Part shown: positions 35,825 through 44,386 of the stretch, piece after piece | Layout: the number at the start of each line of letters is the position of its first letter | How positions within the stretch are numbered: the first letter of the stretch is position 1 | Assembly (NCBI RefSeq): GCF_006788895.1 | Contig: NZ_VFRA01000001.1 | Coordinates: forward strand, 2,666,001 to 2,730,000 | Source: Rhodoglobus vestalii | GTDB lineage: Bacteria; Actinomycetota; Actinomycetes; Actinomycetales; Microbacteriaceae | DNA length: 64,000 nt | Direction of reading: 5' to 3' | Notes under the pieces: model-generated | The model's database searches: none | What the model was told of the DNA's origin: nothing | The model's input: only the letters and a program-made list of their open reading frames with translations | Translations under genes and position numbers: made by a program

Positions 35825-38511
35825 GAGAACTCCAATGCAAGAACTTCGTCGTCGTTTTCCGCGACTTGTGGTGTCTCCAGATCGTTGGGGTCTCGTCCCG
35901 GAAGCACGAGCCCGTTCTCGTTGAAGCAGGTAATGGCATATTGGAGCGCGCGTCGTGTTTTGCCCGCGCGGTCAATTTTTCGGATGACGTAGGTTGCGCC
36001 ATCGTGGGGAATGCTGGTGCCGTTCACGCTGGAGATTTCCTTCGACCAGATCCGAGAATTCCCTGCTGCTTCGCCAATGTGACCAACAAGTTTAGGTGGG
36101 AGTACCGGGGCTACCTCTCCGAGCCGAGTGTCGTAATTATTCGCGAGTATCGCGAGCTCGGCTGCATCTTTCGGCTGTCCCAAGCTTTTTGCCCAGAGGG
36201 TTGCGAGGATGTTTCCCCATTCCGACCCGAGTTCGTCCTCGACCTCGATCTCCTCAGCCCACCCATCGAGTGCAACCTCAGCTAGTGATTGTCCGGTCTT
36301 GTGGCGTAAGTGCGTCATTGCCCCAACGATGATTTCCTGCCAGTTATGCGAGAACCGCATACTCTCGGTCTGGTGCGCTACCTCGTTTTGCATACCAAAG
36401 AGAACGATCGTGTGCACGGCAGCGAGAAGTGCCGGGCGGTTCTTGTTCACGTACGCAATCAGGTTCGGGTTGCGAAGTGCGGGCTGCTTGCCTTGGGGTT
36501 TCACGAGGGCAATTTTGATGAAACGTCGACCCAGGTCTCCGCCAGTCTCGACGTTGTTTCCGGCAGCGCTCACGATCAGACCAGACCGGATCACGGACTC
36601 CGACGAGCCGAGTATCCGGATGCTGCTGTCACCATCGACTCCAGTGATTGTTTCGGTGATCACAATCGATTTCATGATGTCGCCTCTGGGAATTTCATCG
36701 CAGTGAACGAACCGAGACGCACCCTTGCGCAGCGCCGTCGCGATGGCCTTCGTTGTCTCGTCATCATTGAAGCGGCCAAAGTAATAGCTGGCAGCCTCCG
36801 CGGACCCCTGGGCGAGAATACGGCCGACCATCAGAAGTAGCGTCTTGCCAACCCCCCGGTCCTGGGCAACGGCAAGCCAGGCGGGGCTTCCCGTTGTCAG
36901 GCTTCGGCATACCGCGGTCAGGACGTAGCAGAGCGCGCGCGCGCCATCACGATCATGCTCAAATGGGAATCCGCCAAGTAGTTCCAGGTCGAGCAGCTCA
37001 TAAGCTGCCTGAGCATCGGCCAAACTTGGCGTGCGGGGAACGTTGTATTCATCGCGCCACTGGCGTCTTTCACGGCGGGGGATACTCAGGAACGCCTTGT
37101 TCGCCATGTCGTACCCATGCTCGCTGATGACCTGCCCTTCACGGGTGATGAGGGGTTCGCGCCCAAAGTATTCGAGAGCGGGCAGGACGCTCTCAGTGCG
37201 CAACGCTTCAATTGTTCCTTCGACGATTGTCTCGGGAATCTCGTGGAAGTTTTTGTAGCGCGGGTTGCCTTGGTCGTCGTTGCCCTTGAATTCGGAGAGT
37301 TGGCCACTGGCGATGAGCAGCGTCCGTGCTCCACGATCTACCCAGGATTTCAACTCACCGGAAGGTGTGACCGAAACAACACCCTGGGTTATCCCGGTCA
37401 CCGTTCTACGAAGTGCCAACGGAGTCGCGGCGTCGTGGCTGGAGTGTGCGACGCGAATGGTTTCAGCCCAGGTCTTGATAATTGACTGGGTGGTGCCCGT
37501 ACGTTCAATTTGAGGGATCTTGCCGCGAGCAGAGAAGATAACCAGATCGGTTGTGACCACTGCGTGCTCAACGAGCCAGTTCGCGGCGGACTCGGCGTTG
37601 GCGTCGGTGAGGGCCCCGGTGAGACGGATACCAATCAGAAGGTCGAAGGCAGTGTGCGCGACGGCATCGTCCTTGAGCATTGCGTTGCGCTCACCCCGCT
37701 CGATGAACATGCCAGTGCTACGTAACAACTCGCCCATGAAGCCGTCTTTGGTGAGGTGAACGCTCTCAGTGTTCTCTTCGGTTACTCTCCAGTCGAGATT
37801 GACGAGTTGGCGTTCAACGTCTACAGAGTTTTGGGTTCGATTGAAGCGGTCACGAACATCGTTTGTATGGGCGTCGTGTTCGCGAATGTCGTAGATACCG
37901 CGAGCCATACCGTCGCGGCGGTCCGATGATTCGTCGAGGACGACAGCGATTCCCATGAGCTCACGTCCGGTCAGTACGGCAGCTCCAGCGAATTGTCCTC
38001 CGAATAGTGTGTACGGGCCATCTGCTGTAATCGACGGAAGGACGGCTTGGTCAGCTCGGAAGAGAATTTTGGCGACGATGTTCGGGCCACTGTGTGTCTC
38101 TCGGGTTGGCAAGCTTCGGATGAGATCCTGAAAAGCAGCGTCATTGACGGCCGGAACCAGTGCATGATGGACGACCGTCCCATGGTCTGTCGTCTCGGAC
38201 CACCCAGTGCGCAGTGCTGTGAATAGACGAGCACAGGAAGCACGGGCGATAGCGGGCGCGACCGCGTCGAACGCATCCGTCTCCGGTGCTGGTGTTTCGA
38301 CTGCGATGGCATAGTAGCGCGTCGAATCGATGTAACGATGGCTACCAACGCCCAGCTTGACCGCCAGAATGCTTGTTGCTTCAACGACGGTAGACGGTTC
38401 GAATGCTGCACCATCTAGTGAATAGGTAACTTCGGTGGACCCAAGCACCTGAGCTTTTGCTCGCAGTTCGAGCTCTTGAGCACCGTTATCGTCGGGGGAA
38501 TAGTCGTTCAT
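35821..38511 (-). CDS. AAA+/helicase-like replication ATPase of the element
   Basis: An 896-residue protein from ATG 38511 (GAAAGG 6 nt upstream). Walker A is AQDRGVGKTLLL (Lys556), Walker B-like SRFVHCDEIPRGD, and a sensor-like block LIVSAAGNNVETGGDLGRRF with an arginine pair, the order found in phage/plasmid replicative helicases of the primase-helicase type. The N-terminal 480 residues lack recognisable primase catalytic motifs, although it holds a separate folded region (YYAIAVETPAPETDAFDAV). The polymerase gene follows with overlap, and the inverted-repeat origin candidate lies 140 bp upstream. Role inferred: initiator/helicase. Confidence 0.7.
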   Translation of the reverse strand: MNDYSPDDNGAQELELRAKAQVLGSTEVTYSLDGAAFEPSTVVEATSILAVKLGVGSHRYIDSTRYYAIAVETPAPETDAFDAVAPAIARASCARLFTALRTGWSETTDHGTVVHHALVPAVNDAAFQDLIRSLPTRETHSGPNIVAKILFRADQAVLPSITADGPYTLFGGQFAGAAVLTGRELMGIAVVLDESSDRRDGMARGIYDIREHDAHTNDVRDRFNRTQNSVDVERQLVNLDWRVTEENTESVHLTKDGFMGELLRSTGMFIERGERNAMLKDDAVAHTAFDLLIGIRLTGALTDANAESAANWLVEHAVVTTDLVIFSARGKIPQIERTGTTQSIIKTWAETIRVAHSSHDAATPLALRRTVTGITQGVVSVTPSGELKSWVDRGARTLLIASGQLSEFKGNDDQGNPRYKNFHEIPETIVEGTIEALRTESVLPALEYFGREPLITREGQVISEHGYDMANKAFLSIPRRERRQWRDEYNVPRTPSLADAQAAYELLDLELLGGFPFEHDRDGARALCYVLTAVCRSLTTGSPAWLAVAQDRGVGKTLLLMVGRILAQGSAEAASYYFGRFNDDETTKAIATALRKGASRFVHCDEIPRGDIMKSIVITETITGVDGDSSIRILGSSESVIRSGLIVSAAGNNVETGGDLGRRFIKIALVKPQGKQPALRNPNLIAYVNKNRPALLAAVHTIVLFGMQNEVAHQTESMRFSHNWQEIIVGAMTHLRHKTGQSLAEVALDGWAEEIEVEDELGSEWGNILATLWAKSLGQPKDAAELAILANNYDTRLGEVAPVLPPKLVGHIGEAAGNSRIWSKEISSVNGTSIPHDGATYVIRKIDRAGKTRRALQYAITCFNENGLVLPGRDPNDLETPQVAENDDEVLALEFS

Positions 38512-38650
38512 TGGTGGCCTTTCATCGCAGGACTCCAAGGAGCAACTCCCGGAGGTTCCAGGCGGTGTAGCTGCCTGTACTTATTGACATGCGGCGAAAT
38601 ATGCTGAATAACTCAGATGGCCCCAAAAAAAGTTTGAGAGATTCAAAAGT

Positions 38651-38769
38651 GGTGCGTGTGGTGCGTCATGGTGCGCATATTTACTCCCCACTAGCCAAAA
38701 TTTTCATTACTCAAGAGATCTTTAGGCAGATCGGTTGAGAAAGACGCACCACGACGCACCACACGCACC
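38651..38769. other. Candidate replication origin: 25-bp inverted repeat of GGTGCGT units
   Basis: The left arm (38651-38675) holds three GGTGCG units. The right arm (38745-38769) is its inverted complement with one mismatch in 25. The 69-bp spacer is AT-rich (runs such as AAAATTTTCATTA). It lies directly upstream of the replication ATPase gene. Iteron-like units, AT-rich spacer and location fit an origin with initiator sites. An autorepression operator is the alternative. Confidence 0.55.
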
Positions 38770-38826
38770 GGTCCGGGCCCTGTGGGTCAAGGCGCACAAC
38801 CTCTTGCGACGGCTAAAGGAGGCTAG

Positions 38827-39117
38827 ATTGTTTCCCACTCGGCCGGTCGTGACCTGCACTTTGTCGGCGCCGCCGAAATTGGTCTCGCTGGCGCCTCCGC
38901 CAAGCCAAGTGTGAGGACCCACAACCTCGTGCACCCCGCTGACTTCACCTACGGTGTCACCCACGTTTATCGTGTGACCGCTTCACTGTCAGGAATCACA
39001 GGCAACCCATTGAATGAGGTTGCGCTGACAACACCGTGGCCTGCCGTAGAGACACCAACCATTGATGGCTCATCCACTGGCACCACCCGCACCGTCATTG
39101 TCGGTGTCGTCGAATGA
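38827..39117 (+). pseudogene. Possible fibronectin type III-like fragment
   Basis: Open after a stop at 38824-38826, ending at TGA 39117. About 96 codons; the middle reads FTYGVTHVYRVTASLSG and NPLNEVALTTPWP, similar to the F and G strands of FN3 domains. No plausible start or secretion signal is present, so it may be the leftover of a larger surface protein. Weak call. Confidence 0.25.
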
Positions 39118-39233
39118 CCTGCCGGCACCCGCGCCTCCATTTCCGTCTGTATCGTCGTAATCCCTATCGGACACATCTTCGAATACTGGCGATCCTGGCC
39201 ATGCCCACTTCGACAACGAAGGGCGGAGGTTAC

Positions 39234-39578
39234 ATGACCGTTGGGGCCGCGCACAGATCCGAAATGAACAAACTGAATCGAAAGGTCTCTTCACAACGAG
39301 ACATGGACTCCAACCTTCCATCGCCAAACCGATCAAAGACGAAACCCGAGATATGGACACCGGTACACGCGCTCGTCGATTCAGAAGGCCAGGGCATGAA
39401 CGTCCGATGGCTGCATGTCAGTGAACTCGATGCCGCCAGCAAAGTATTTGGCCCAAGCACAGTGTCGGCTCTCGTCCTCAGTGAGGCTGACTTAGCAGCA
39501 CTCGCGGCCGCTAAGACTCTTGCCGTCGAGATTGGCAGCGGACGTGTTCTTGCTGTGTCTGTGGGGAACAATGACTGA
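39234..39578 (+). CDS. Hypothetical protein of the element (114 aa)
   Basis: ATG 39234 is preceded by GGAGG at ideal distance (4 nt), which decides the start over the longer frame from 39114. The N terminus is basic and Ser/Asn-rich (KLNRKVSSQRDMDSNLPS). The second half is a compact alpha/beta part (WLHVSELDAASKVFGPSTVS, ALVLSEADLAALAAAKTL). No family recognised. It overlaps the next gene by 8 bp, so the two are coupled. A DNA-binding or accessory role near the integrase is possible but unproven. Confidence 0.65.
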   Translation: MTVGAAHRSEMNKLNRKVSSQRDMDSNLPSPNRSKTKPEIWTPVHALVDSEGQGMNVRWLHVSELDAASKVFGPSTVSALVLSEADLAALAAAKTLAVEIGSGRVLAVSVGNND

Positions 39579-39771
39579 GTCAAGCCCCTGGCCTTTTCTA
39601 CAAGCCTGGCTAATCATGGCCGTCATCACCTACGGCGCGCTCTCACTATTCGCCCCCACTTGGCGCCGGCGCACCCGCATCGTCCTGTCCGTTTTCGCAC
39701 CGCTGGCGGTCGTCCTGCTGATGGCTTGGTGGATTCTTCGTGTGGTCGGATCGGCGGGCCGTGAAGATTGA
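39571..39771 (+). CDS. Small two-helix membrane protein of the element (66 aa)
   Basis: ATG 39571 lies inside the end of the preceding gene (overlap 39571-39578). The 66 residues contain two hydrophobic helices (LQAWLIMAVITYGALSLFA and IVLSVFAPLAVVLLMAWWIL) separated by the basic loop PTWRRRTR, so a hairpin membrane protein with both ends outside is predicted. The holin-like size is suggestive, but no lysis partner exists here. Function unknown. Confidence 0.65.
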   Translation: MTESSPWPFLQAWLIMAVITYGALSLFAPTWRRRTRIVLSVFAPLAVVLLMAWWILRVVGSAGRED

Positions 39772-39934
39772 GGTGGCTTGTGGATGGTTGGGCCGGCCCC
39801 ACGGATTCTGGTCTCACACCCCTCTGAACGGTGTTGATCTGGGCTCGTAGGTGCCGTGCCGTTCCGACCTTCTTGTTCCTCTCTCCTCTCTCGCGGATCT
39901 TCGACTAGTTGAGAGTTTTCTGATTCCGCGGAGT

Positions 39935-41311
39935 CTAAAGCGCTTCCGACGATCCCTGCCATTTGATAAGGATCTTCTCGGGCTGGAAGACTCGGGGATT
40001 TGCTTGCCGAGCGATGCTGATCTCCATGAGGGCTCGAATGATCGCGCGCTTCTGCGGAAGTGATAGTGAAATCCAGTTTCTCTCCACTTCCGGCTCAAAC
40101 AATGTGCTGGGGATTGCGGAGACTGTCTCAACCGCTGCGAGACTCTCATCAATCATCTTCAATCGGGAACGCAGGGGCTTCGCTGCTTCTCTAACAGCCT
40201 GGCCGGTGAGGGTGCCGTCTGCCACTAATTCGGCTAAGTTATCGATCCGGTCTTGGATCTCTGTGCGCTCCGCATGTAAATGTTCAACGGATGCCCCTCG
40301 GGGGCGCAGTATTTCGAGAGAATCTGGCATCTTGAGCCTGGCGAAAACCGCAGCCTCGATCAAACGGTCTACCGCCTTGAGTGACCTTTGAACACATCCA
40401 CCGGTGGTGCAGTAATACGACAGCCCACCGTCTTTCCGTTTTTTGGTATAGATGACTCCTTCGCAAACGCCGCAGCGGGCAATGCCGCTGAGTAAATATT
40501 TGGCGGCGGTGAATGTCGATTTGCGTTTACGTTTCGCCGCTCTCGTCTGCCACGCGCGCCATGTCTTCTCGTCGACGATAGGCTCCCACTTACCTCGACC
40601 AACTTCTTCACCGTTGTAGGTTGAGATTCCGGCATAGTGGCCATTCGTTAAGAGATCGCGGACCTGAATGATTCCCCACCTTTTTCCTTTCGGGGTGAGG
40701 ATCCCGTGAGCATTCAAATAACTCATGATGGAGTAGCGAGGTTCTTCCTCCACGTAGTAGCGGTTCAGAACCTCATGAAGCACCTCTGCCTCTTCTGGAA
40801 CTTGGATGACTCTCCCGCTGTCGCGCTTATACCCAAACGGCCGGTGCGAAAAATGCCATTCCCCTGCTGTAGCTCGTTGCTTGTATGCGTTCCTCTGGCG
40901 GTCGGTGCGGTGCTCTCCTTCGTGAGTCGCGACCGCCCCAAGGATGCTCGCGGTCATTCTTCCGCTCGGGGTGCTCAAATCAATGTCGTCTGCTCGGACG
41001 GAGAGAATCGTCAGCCCATGATCCTTTGCGACGTCGGTGATTTTCACGAGGTCGGTCAGTCTGCGGTACAGGCGATCGGGGTGCCAGATCACGACGGTGT
41101 CGGCGTCTCCTTGCTCAACGAGTGCTAACAGTCTGTCAAAAGCTGGTCGACGCACACCTGTTGTCGCGGAGGTATCGTTATCACTGAGTTCCGCAATAAC
41201 GTCCAGGCCCTTTCGGACGGCTAGAGCGCGGCAGTCATCAAGTTGCCGAGTAACTCCCGCCTCTTCGCCGGTCTTATCGAGCGACTGGCGGGTGTAAATA
41301 ATTGCCCTCAT
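39935..41311 (-). CDS. Large serine integrase
   Basis: A 458-residue integrase beginning MRAIIYTRQS (nucleophile Ser10). Catalytic domain blocks: RRPAFDRLLALVEQGDADT and VIWHPDRLYRRLTDL; a recombinase domain (RHPFGYKRDSGRVIQVPEEA-type region, YLNAHGILTPKGKRWGI); a zinc ribbon (CGVCEGVIY, then YYCTTGGC); and a helical C-terminal part that ends in a basic tail. Such enzymes join attP and attB without host factors, using a short core. The start codon lies 30 bp from the attR core, so its promoter must come from outside the integrated element's own end. Confidence 0.93.
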   Translation of the reverse strand: MRAIIYTRQSLDKTGEEAGVTRQLDDCRALAVRKGLDVIAELSDNDTSATTGVRRPAFDRLLALVEQGDADTVVIWHPDRLYRRLTDLVKITDVAKDHGLTILSVRADDIDLSTPSGRMTASILGAVATHEGEHRTDRQRNAYKQRATAGEWHFSHRPFGYKRDSGRVIQVPEEAEVLHEVLNRYYVEEEPRYSIMSYLNAHGILTPKGKRWGIIQVRDLLTNGHYAGISTYNGEEVGRGKWEPIVDEKTWRAWQTRAAKRKRKSTFTAAKYLLSGIARCGVCEGVIYTKKRKDGGLSYYCTTGGCVQRSLKAVDRLIEAAVFARLKMPDSLEILRPRGASVEHLHAERTEIQDRIDNLAELVADGTLTGQAVREAAKPLRSRLKMIDESLAAVETVSAIPSTLFEPEVERNWISLSLPQKRAIIRALMEISIARQANPRVFQPEKILIKWQGSSEAL

Positions 41312-41370
41312 ATGAATACTGTAACAACGTACGTGTGAGCTCGCTGAGTCACCTGACGGCGGTTTCAGGG
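41311..41370. other. attR junction of the element
   Basis: The element arm CTGTAACAACGTACGTGTGAG precedes core TCGCT (41341-41345), followed by comEC sequence GAGTCACCTGACGG. The arm's complement resembles the attL arm. Joining the element ends gives an imperfect palindromic attP around the core, and joining the chromosomal ends gives attB inside the SHLTAVSGAN-coding stretch. Confidence 0.75.
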
Positions 41371-42963
41371 GCAAACTGTGCCATTGTCGTCGGGCTCATC
41401 ATGGCCCTCGGTAGCAGACTCGGTGCCCACCGTATCGTGCGAATTGCGCTGTCGGTGGCGGTGCTGCTCGCCTTTGTTGTTGTGGTGACACCTGACCCTA
41501 GTGTGCTGAGAGCGGCCCTAATGGCAACACTGGTTCTCATCGCGCTGGGTATCGGGCGACCGCTCCGCGGGATGGCCGTGCTCTCGCTTGCCGCGATCAG
41601 TCTTCTTGTGTTTGATCCGTGGCTGGCGCGCAACTTTGCGTTCGCCCTCTCCGTATTCGCGACGGCAGGCCTTCTGCTGTTTGCGGAACCGTTGGCGCAC
41701 CTTCTTAGCCGATGGTTGCCGCGGTGGTTGTCGCTCGTCATCGCTGTGCCTCTCGCCGCACAACTCGCCTGCCAACCCATCCTCCTGCTGTTGCAGCCGA
41801 CGCTTCCCACGTACGGTGTTGTTGCGAACGTGCTCGCCGCCCCGGCTGCTCCCGTGGCCACCGTCGTGGGTTTGGCGGCCTGTGTGGCACTGTCACTGTG
41901 TCCACCGCTCGGCATCGGGCTGATGTGGATTGCGTGGTTGCCCTCCGCGTGGGTAGCTGCCGTGGCAACATTTTTTGCTGGGGCCCCGGGGGCACGAATC
42001 CCGTGGTGGGAGGGCTGGGTCGGCGTCGTCGCTCTCAGCGTTGTGACGGTTCTGTTTTTGGTGGCGCTGGTGATGCAGCATCCGTGGCGACAGCGGGCGC
42101 TCGCGACGCTGGTGGTGTGTGCCACTCTTGCCGGGGCAACGACAGTCGGGCTCGGAGTGAGCGCGGCGCTGTTGTGGCCCGATGATTGGCAGTTTGCTCA
42201 GTGTGACGTTGGTCAGGGAGATGCCGTTGTTGTTCGAAGTGGCGAGCAGATCGCGCTGATCGACACCGGGTCAGATCCTGACCCTCTAGAGGCGTGCCTG
42301 TCACGACTGGGTGTTGATCGCGTTGATTTGCTGGTGCTCACCCATTTTGACCATGACCATGTGGGTGGTGCCGAGGCAATCTTTGGGCGAGCAGATGTGG
42401 TGCTCGTTGGCCCGGTCGGATCCGATGAAGACAGAACTGTGCTCGAATCGCTGGGGGCAGCGGGCGCCCAGGTACGTGCTGTTAGCACAGGGGATCGCGG
42501 CGAGTTGGGTGCACTGCGCTGGAACGTGCTGTGGCCCGGCGAGCCGCTCACGGGAATCGACCCCGGCAACGATGCGAGCATTGTGATCGAGTTTCTTCCG
42601 CGACCTGATTGCGAGCAACAGTGCCTCAGTTCGACATTTCTCGGTGACCTTGGTGAAAGCGCGCAGGCGCGCCTTCTCGAAGAAGGCTCGCTGTCACAAG
42701 TGGATGTCGTCAAAGTCAGCCATCACGGGTCAGCCGATCAATACCCGCCCCTGTATGACGCGCTCGACGCCACCGTGGGATTAGTCGGTGTTGGGGCAGA
42801 GAACGGCTACGGACATCCAACGGATGATGCCCTAACGATGCTTGAGGAGGCGGGAATCACGGCAGTGCGAAGCGACACTGACGGCCTAGTGTTGGTATCG
42901 CCAGCAACGCACCCTGGATCGGTTCGGCTGTGGACGGAACGGCACATCGGCGGGCAACATTAG
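41346..42963 (+). pseudogene. comEC: ComEC, C-terminal part, separated by the element
   Basis: From the core onward the frame encodes SHLTAVSGANCAIVVG, the most conserved ComEC motif, then about eight membrane helices and the C-terminal metallo-beta-lactamase-like domain (DVGQGDAVVVRS, LTHFDHDHVGGAE, VVKVSHHGSADQYPP), which degrades or handles one strand of incoming DNA. Here it has no own start: an open frame reaches back to 41302 within element DNA without a good ribosome-binding site. Excision would restore the full gene. The next gene, holA, follows 31 bp after the stop. Confidence 0.92.
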
Positions 42964-42994
42964 GCTGGAATCACAGTTTTATCTGAGGAGTCTC

Positions 42995-44023
42995 GTGGCC
43001 GCTAAGCCCCCCGCACGATCACCGGTCAAACCGAAGGTCGCAATTGCACAATTAGCGTGGAACCAGGTGCGCCCGGCGCCGATCGTGCTGGTCAGCGGCA
43101 CCGAAAGTTTTCTTGCTGACCGCGCCATTCGCATACTGCGCGACACCCTCAAAGCAGAAGACCCCAGTCTTGAAGTGAGTGACCTCGAAGCTGACCAATA
43201 TGCCCCCGGTGACCTCATTAGTTTGGCAAGCCCGTCGCTATTCAGCGAACCACGGATGATCCGCGTCACAAATGTGGAGAAATGTTCTGATGCGTTCATC
43301 ACTGAGACTCTGAAGTATTTGGATGCCCCTGCCGAAGACACCTACGTGGTGTTGCGCCACGCCGGGGGGGTGCGCGGCAAAAAACTTCTCGACGCAATCC
43401 GTTCAGGTGCCGGCGGTGGCATTGAGGTGGCCTGTGTCGAGCTCAAGAAAGATGCCGAGAAGTACGATTTTGCGGCCGCGGAGTTTTCGACGCTCCGAAG
43501 GCGAGTGACCCCGGGAGCGCTCCGGACGCTCGTCTCTGCTTTTTCAGCCGATCTAGCAGAACTCGCGGCAGCCTGTCAGCAGTTGATCGCCGATGATGCC
43601 GATGAGATCAATGAAGCAACGGTGGCGCGCTACTACTCTGGGCGTGTCGAAACCAGCGCCTTCACAGTTGCCGATTCCGCAATCGCTGGCCGCTCTGGGG
43701 AGGCCCTTGTGCTGTTGCGCCACGCGTTGGCGTCGGGAGCGGACCCGGTTCCGATCGTTGCTGCGTTTGCGTCGAAGCTGCGCACGATGGCGAAACTTTC
43801 GGGCGGATCGATGTCTTCGGGTCAGGCGGCGAAGACTTTTGGCATGGCGCCATGGCAAGCCGAAAGGGCGATGAAAGATTTGCGGGGCTGGAATGATGCG
43901 GGGCTTGGTTCCGCCATAGAGGCAATTGCGGACACGGATGCTCAGGTCAAAGGTTTGGGCCGCGACCCCGTTTTTGCGCTAGAGCGCATGATTTCTATTG
44001 TGGCGGCCCGCGGCATCCGCTAG
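42995..44023 (+). CDS. holA: DNA polymerase III delta subunit
   Basis: A 342-residue clamp-loader subunit with the HolA pattern PIVLVSGTESFLADRAIRIL, LFSEPRMIRVTNVEKC, and C-terminal helical part with AFASKLRTMAKLS. It opens the beta clamp in the replisome. GTG 42995 is preceded by GAGGAG with good spacing. The place after comEC is the standard actinobacterial order, which confirms that 41346-42963 is the native comEC locus. Confidence 0.92.
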   Translation: MAAKPPARSPVKPKVAIAQLAWNQVRPAPIVLVSGTESFLADRAIRILRDTLKAEDPSLEVSDLEADQYAPGDLISLASPSLFSEPRMIRVTNVEKCSDAFITETLKYLDAPAEDTYVVLRHAGGVRGKKLLDAIRSGAGGGIEVACVELKKDAEKYDFAAAEFSTLRRRVTPGALRTLVSAFSADLAELAAACQQLIADDADEINEATVARYYSGRVETSAFTVADSAIAGRSGEALVLLRHALASGADPVPIVAAFASKLRTMAKLSGGSMSSGQAAKTFGMAPWQAERAMKDLRGWNDAGLGSAIEAIADTDAQVKGLGRDPVFALERMISIVAARGIR

Positions 44024-44059
44024 ATTGCTGCGTCTCGTAGCAACGAACGCCTCAGCAAC

Positions 44060-44092
44060 AAACGCCCCCGGCCGCGAACGGTGGGGGCGTTT
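44060..44092. terminator. Bidirectional terminator between holA and rpsT
   Basis: AAACGCCCCC (44060-44069) and GGGGGCGTTT (44083-44092) form a perfect 10-bp stem with a 13-nt loop. The T-rich end on both strands fits termination of the convergent holA and rpsT transcripts. Confidence 0.8.
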
Positions 44093-44125
44093 GTGTGTCG
44101 TCGGCGTTCTGCCGATGTGAGGTCT

Positions 44126-44386
44126 TTAGAGTGCTGCGACCTGCTTGGCGATGGCCGACTTGCGGTTCGCTGCTTGGTTCTTGTGCAGGATGCCTTTGCC
44201 GGCTGCCTTGTCGAGCGTCTTGGTCGCGGAGAGCAGACGTGCCGTGGCGGTCTCTTTGTCGCCAGCCTTGATTGCTTCGCGGGTTGCGCGGATAGCGGTC
44301 TTGACTTGGCTCTTGACGGCACGGTTGCGGTCTTGTGCCTTCTTGTTGGTGCCGATGCGCTTGATCTGCGACTTAATATTTGCCAC
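44126..44386 (-). CDS. rpsT: 30S ribosomal protein S20
   Basis: 86 residues starting at GTG 44386 ([18 protein letters not shown]), very basic and helical, the usual S20 length. It binds 16S rRNA early in 30S assembly. The longer frame from 44473 adds a non-conserved extension and is rejected. It is divergent from lepA, with a repeat array in between. Confidence 0.95.
   Translation of the reverse strand: MANIKSQIKRIGTNKKAQDRNRAVKSQVKTAIRATREAIKAGDKETATARLLSATKTLDKAAGKGILHKNQAANRKSAIAKQVAAL

Larger units (their letters stand above)
38512..39233. other. Origin-like region and degraded coding sequence
   Basis: Holds the inverted repeat 38651-38769 and its AT-rich spacer, then an open frame on the plus strand from about 38827 to 39117 that looks like a fragment of a fibronectin type III domain (THVYRVTASLSG, GNPLNEVAL), without start codon or signal peptide. 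No intact gene was found before 39234. Confidence 0.45.
21390..41345. mobile_element. 19.95-kb serine-integrase element inserted in comEC
   Basis: The boundaries are the two TCGCT cores that flank the inserted DNA, one in each half of comEC. The right end encodes a large serine integrase. The cargo is a family A DNA polymerase, an AAA+ helicase-like protein, a candidate origin, surface proteins with a MalT-like regulator, a resolvase, an antitoxin-like gene and small unknown genes. No virion or conjugation genes were recognised. Cargo genes have mixed base composition and several degraded remnants (ISL3, HsdR), indicating stepwise growth. Whether the element is still mobile is not shown by sequence, but its integrase and both junctions look intact. 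Confidence 0.9.

Noticed and set aside
21390..41345. Element as a complete prophage
   Set aside because: No terminase, portal, capsid, tail or lysis gene was recognised; only replication and integration functions.
21390..41345. Element as a conjugative ICE
   Set aside because: No relaxase, FtsK/TraB-type translocase, coupling protein or secretion ATPase was found.
41302..41345. Separate start for the ComEC C-terminal part within the element (residues MPSYEYCNNVRV)
   Set aside because: No ribosome-binding site; the sequence is the integrase upstream region. The C-terminal part is better explained as the split end of comEC.
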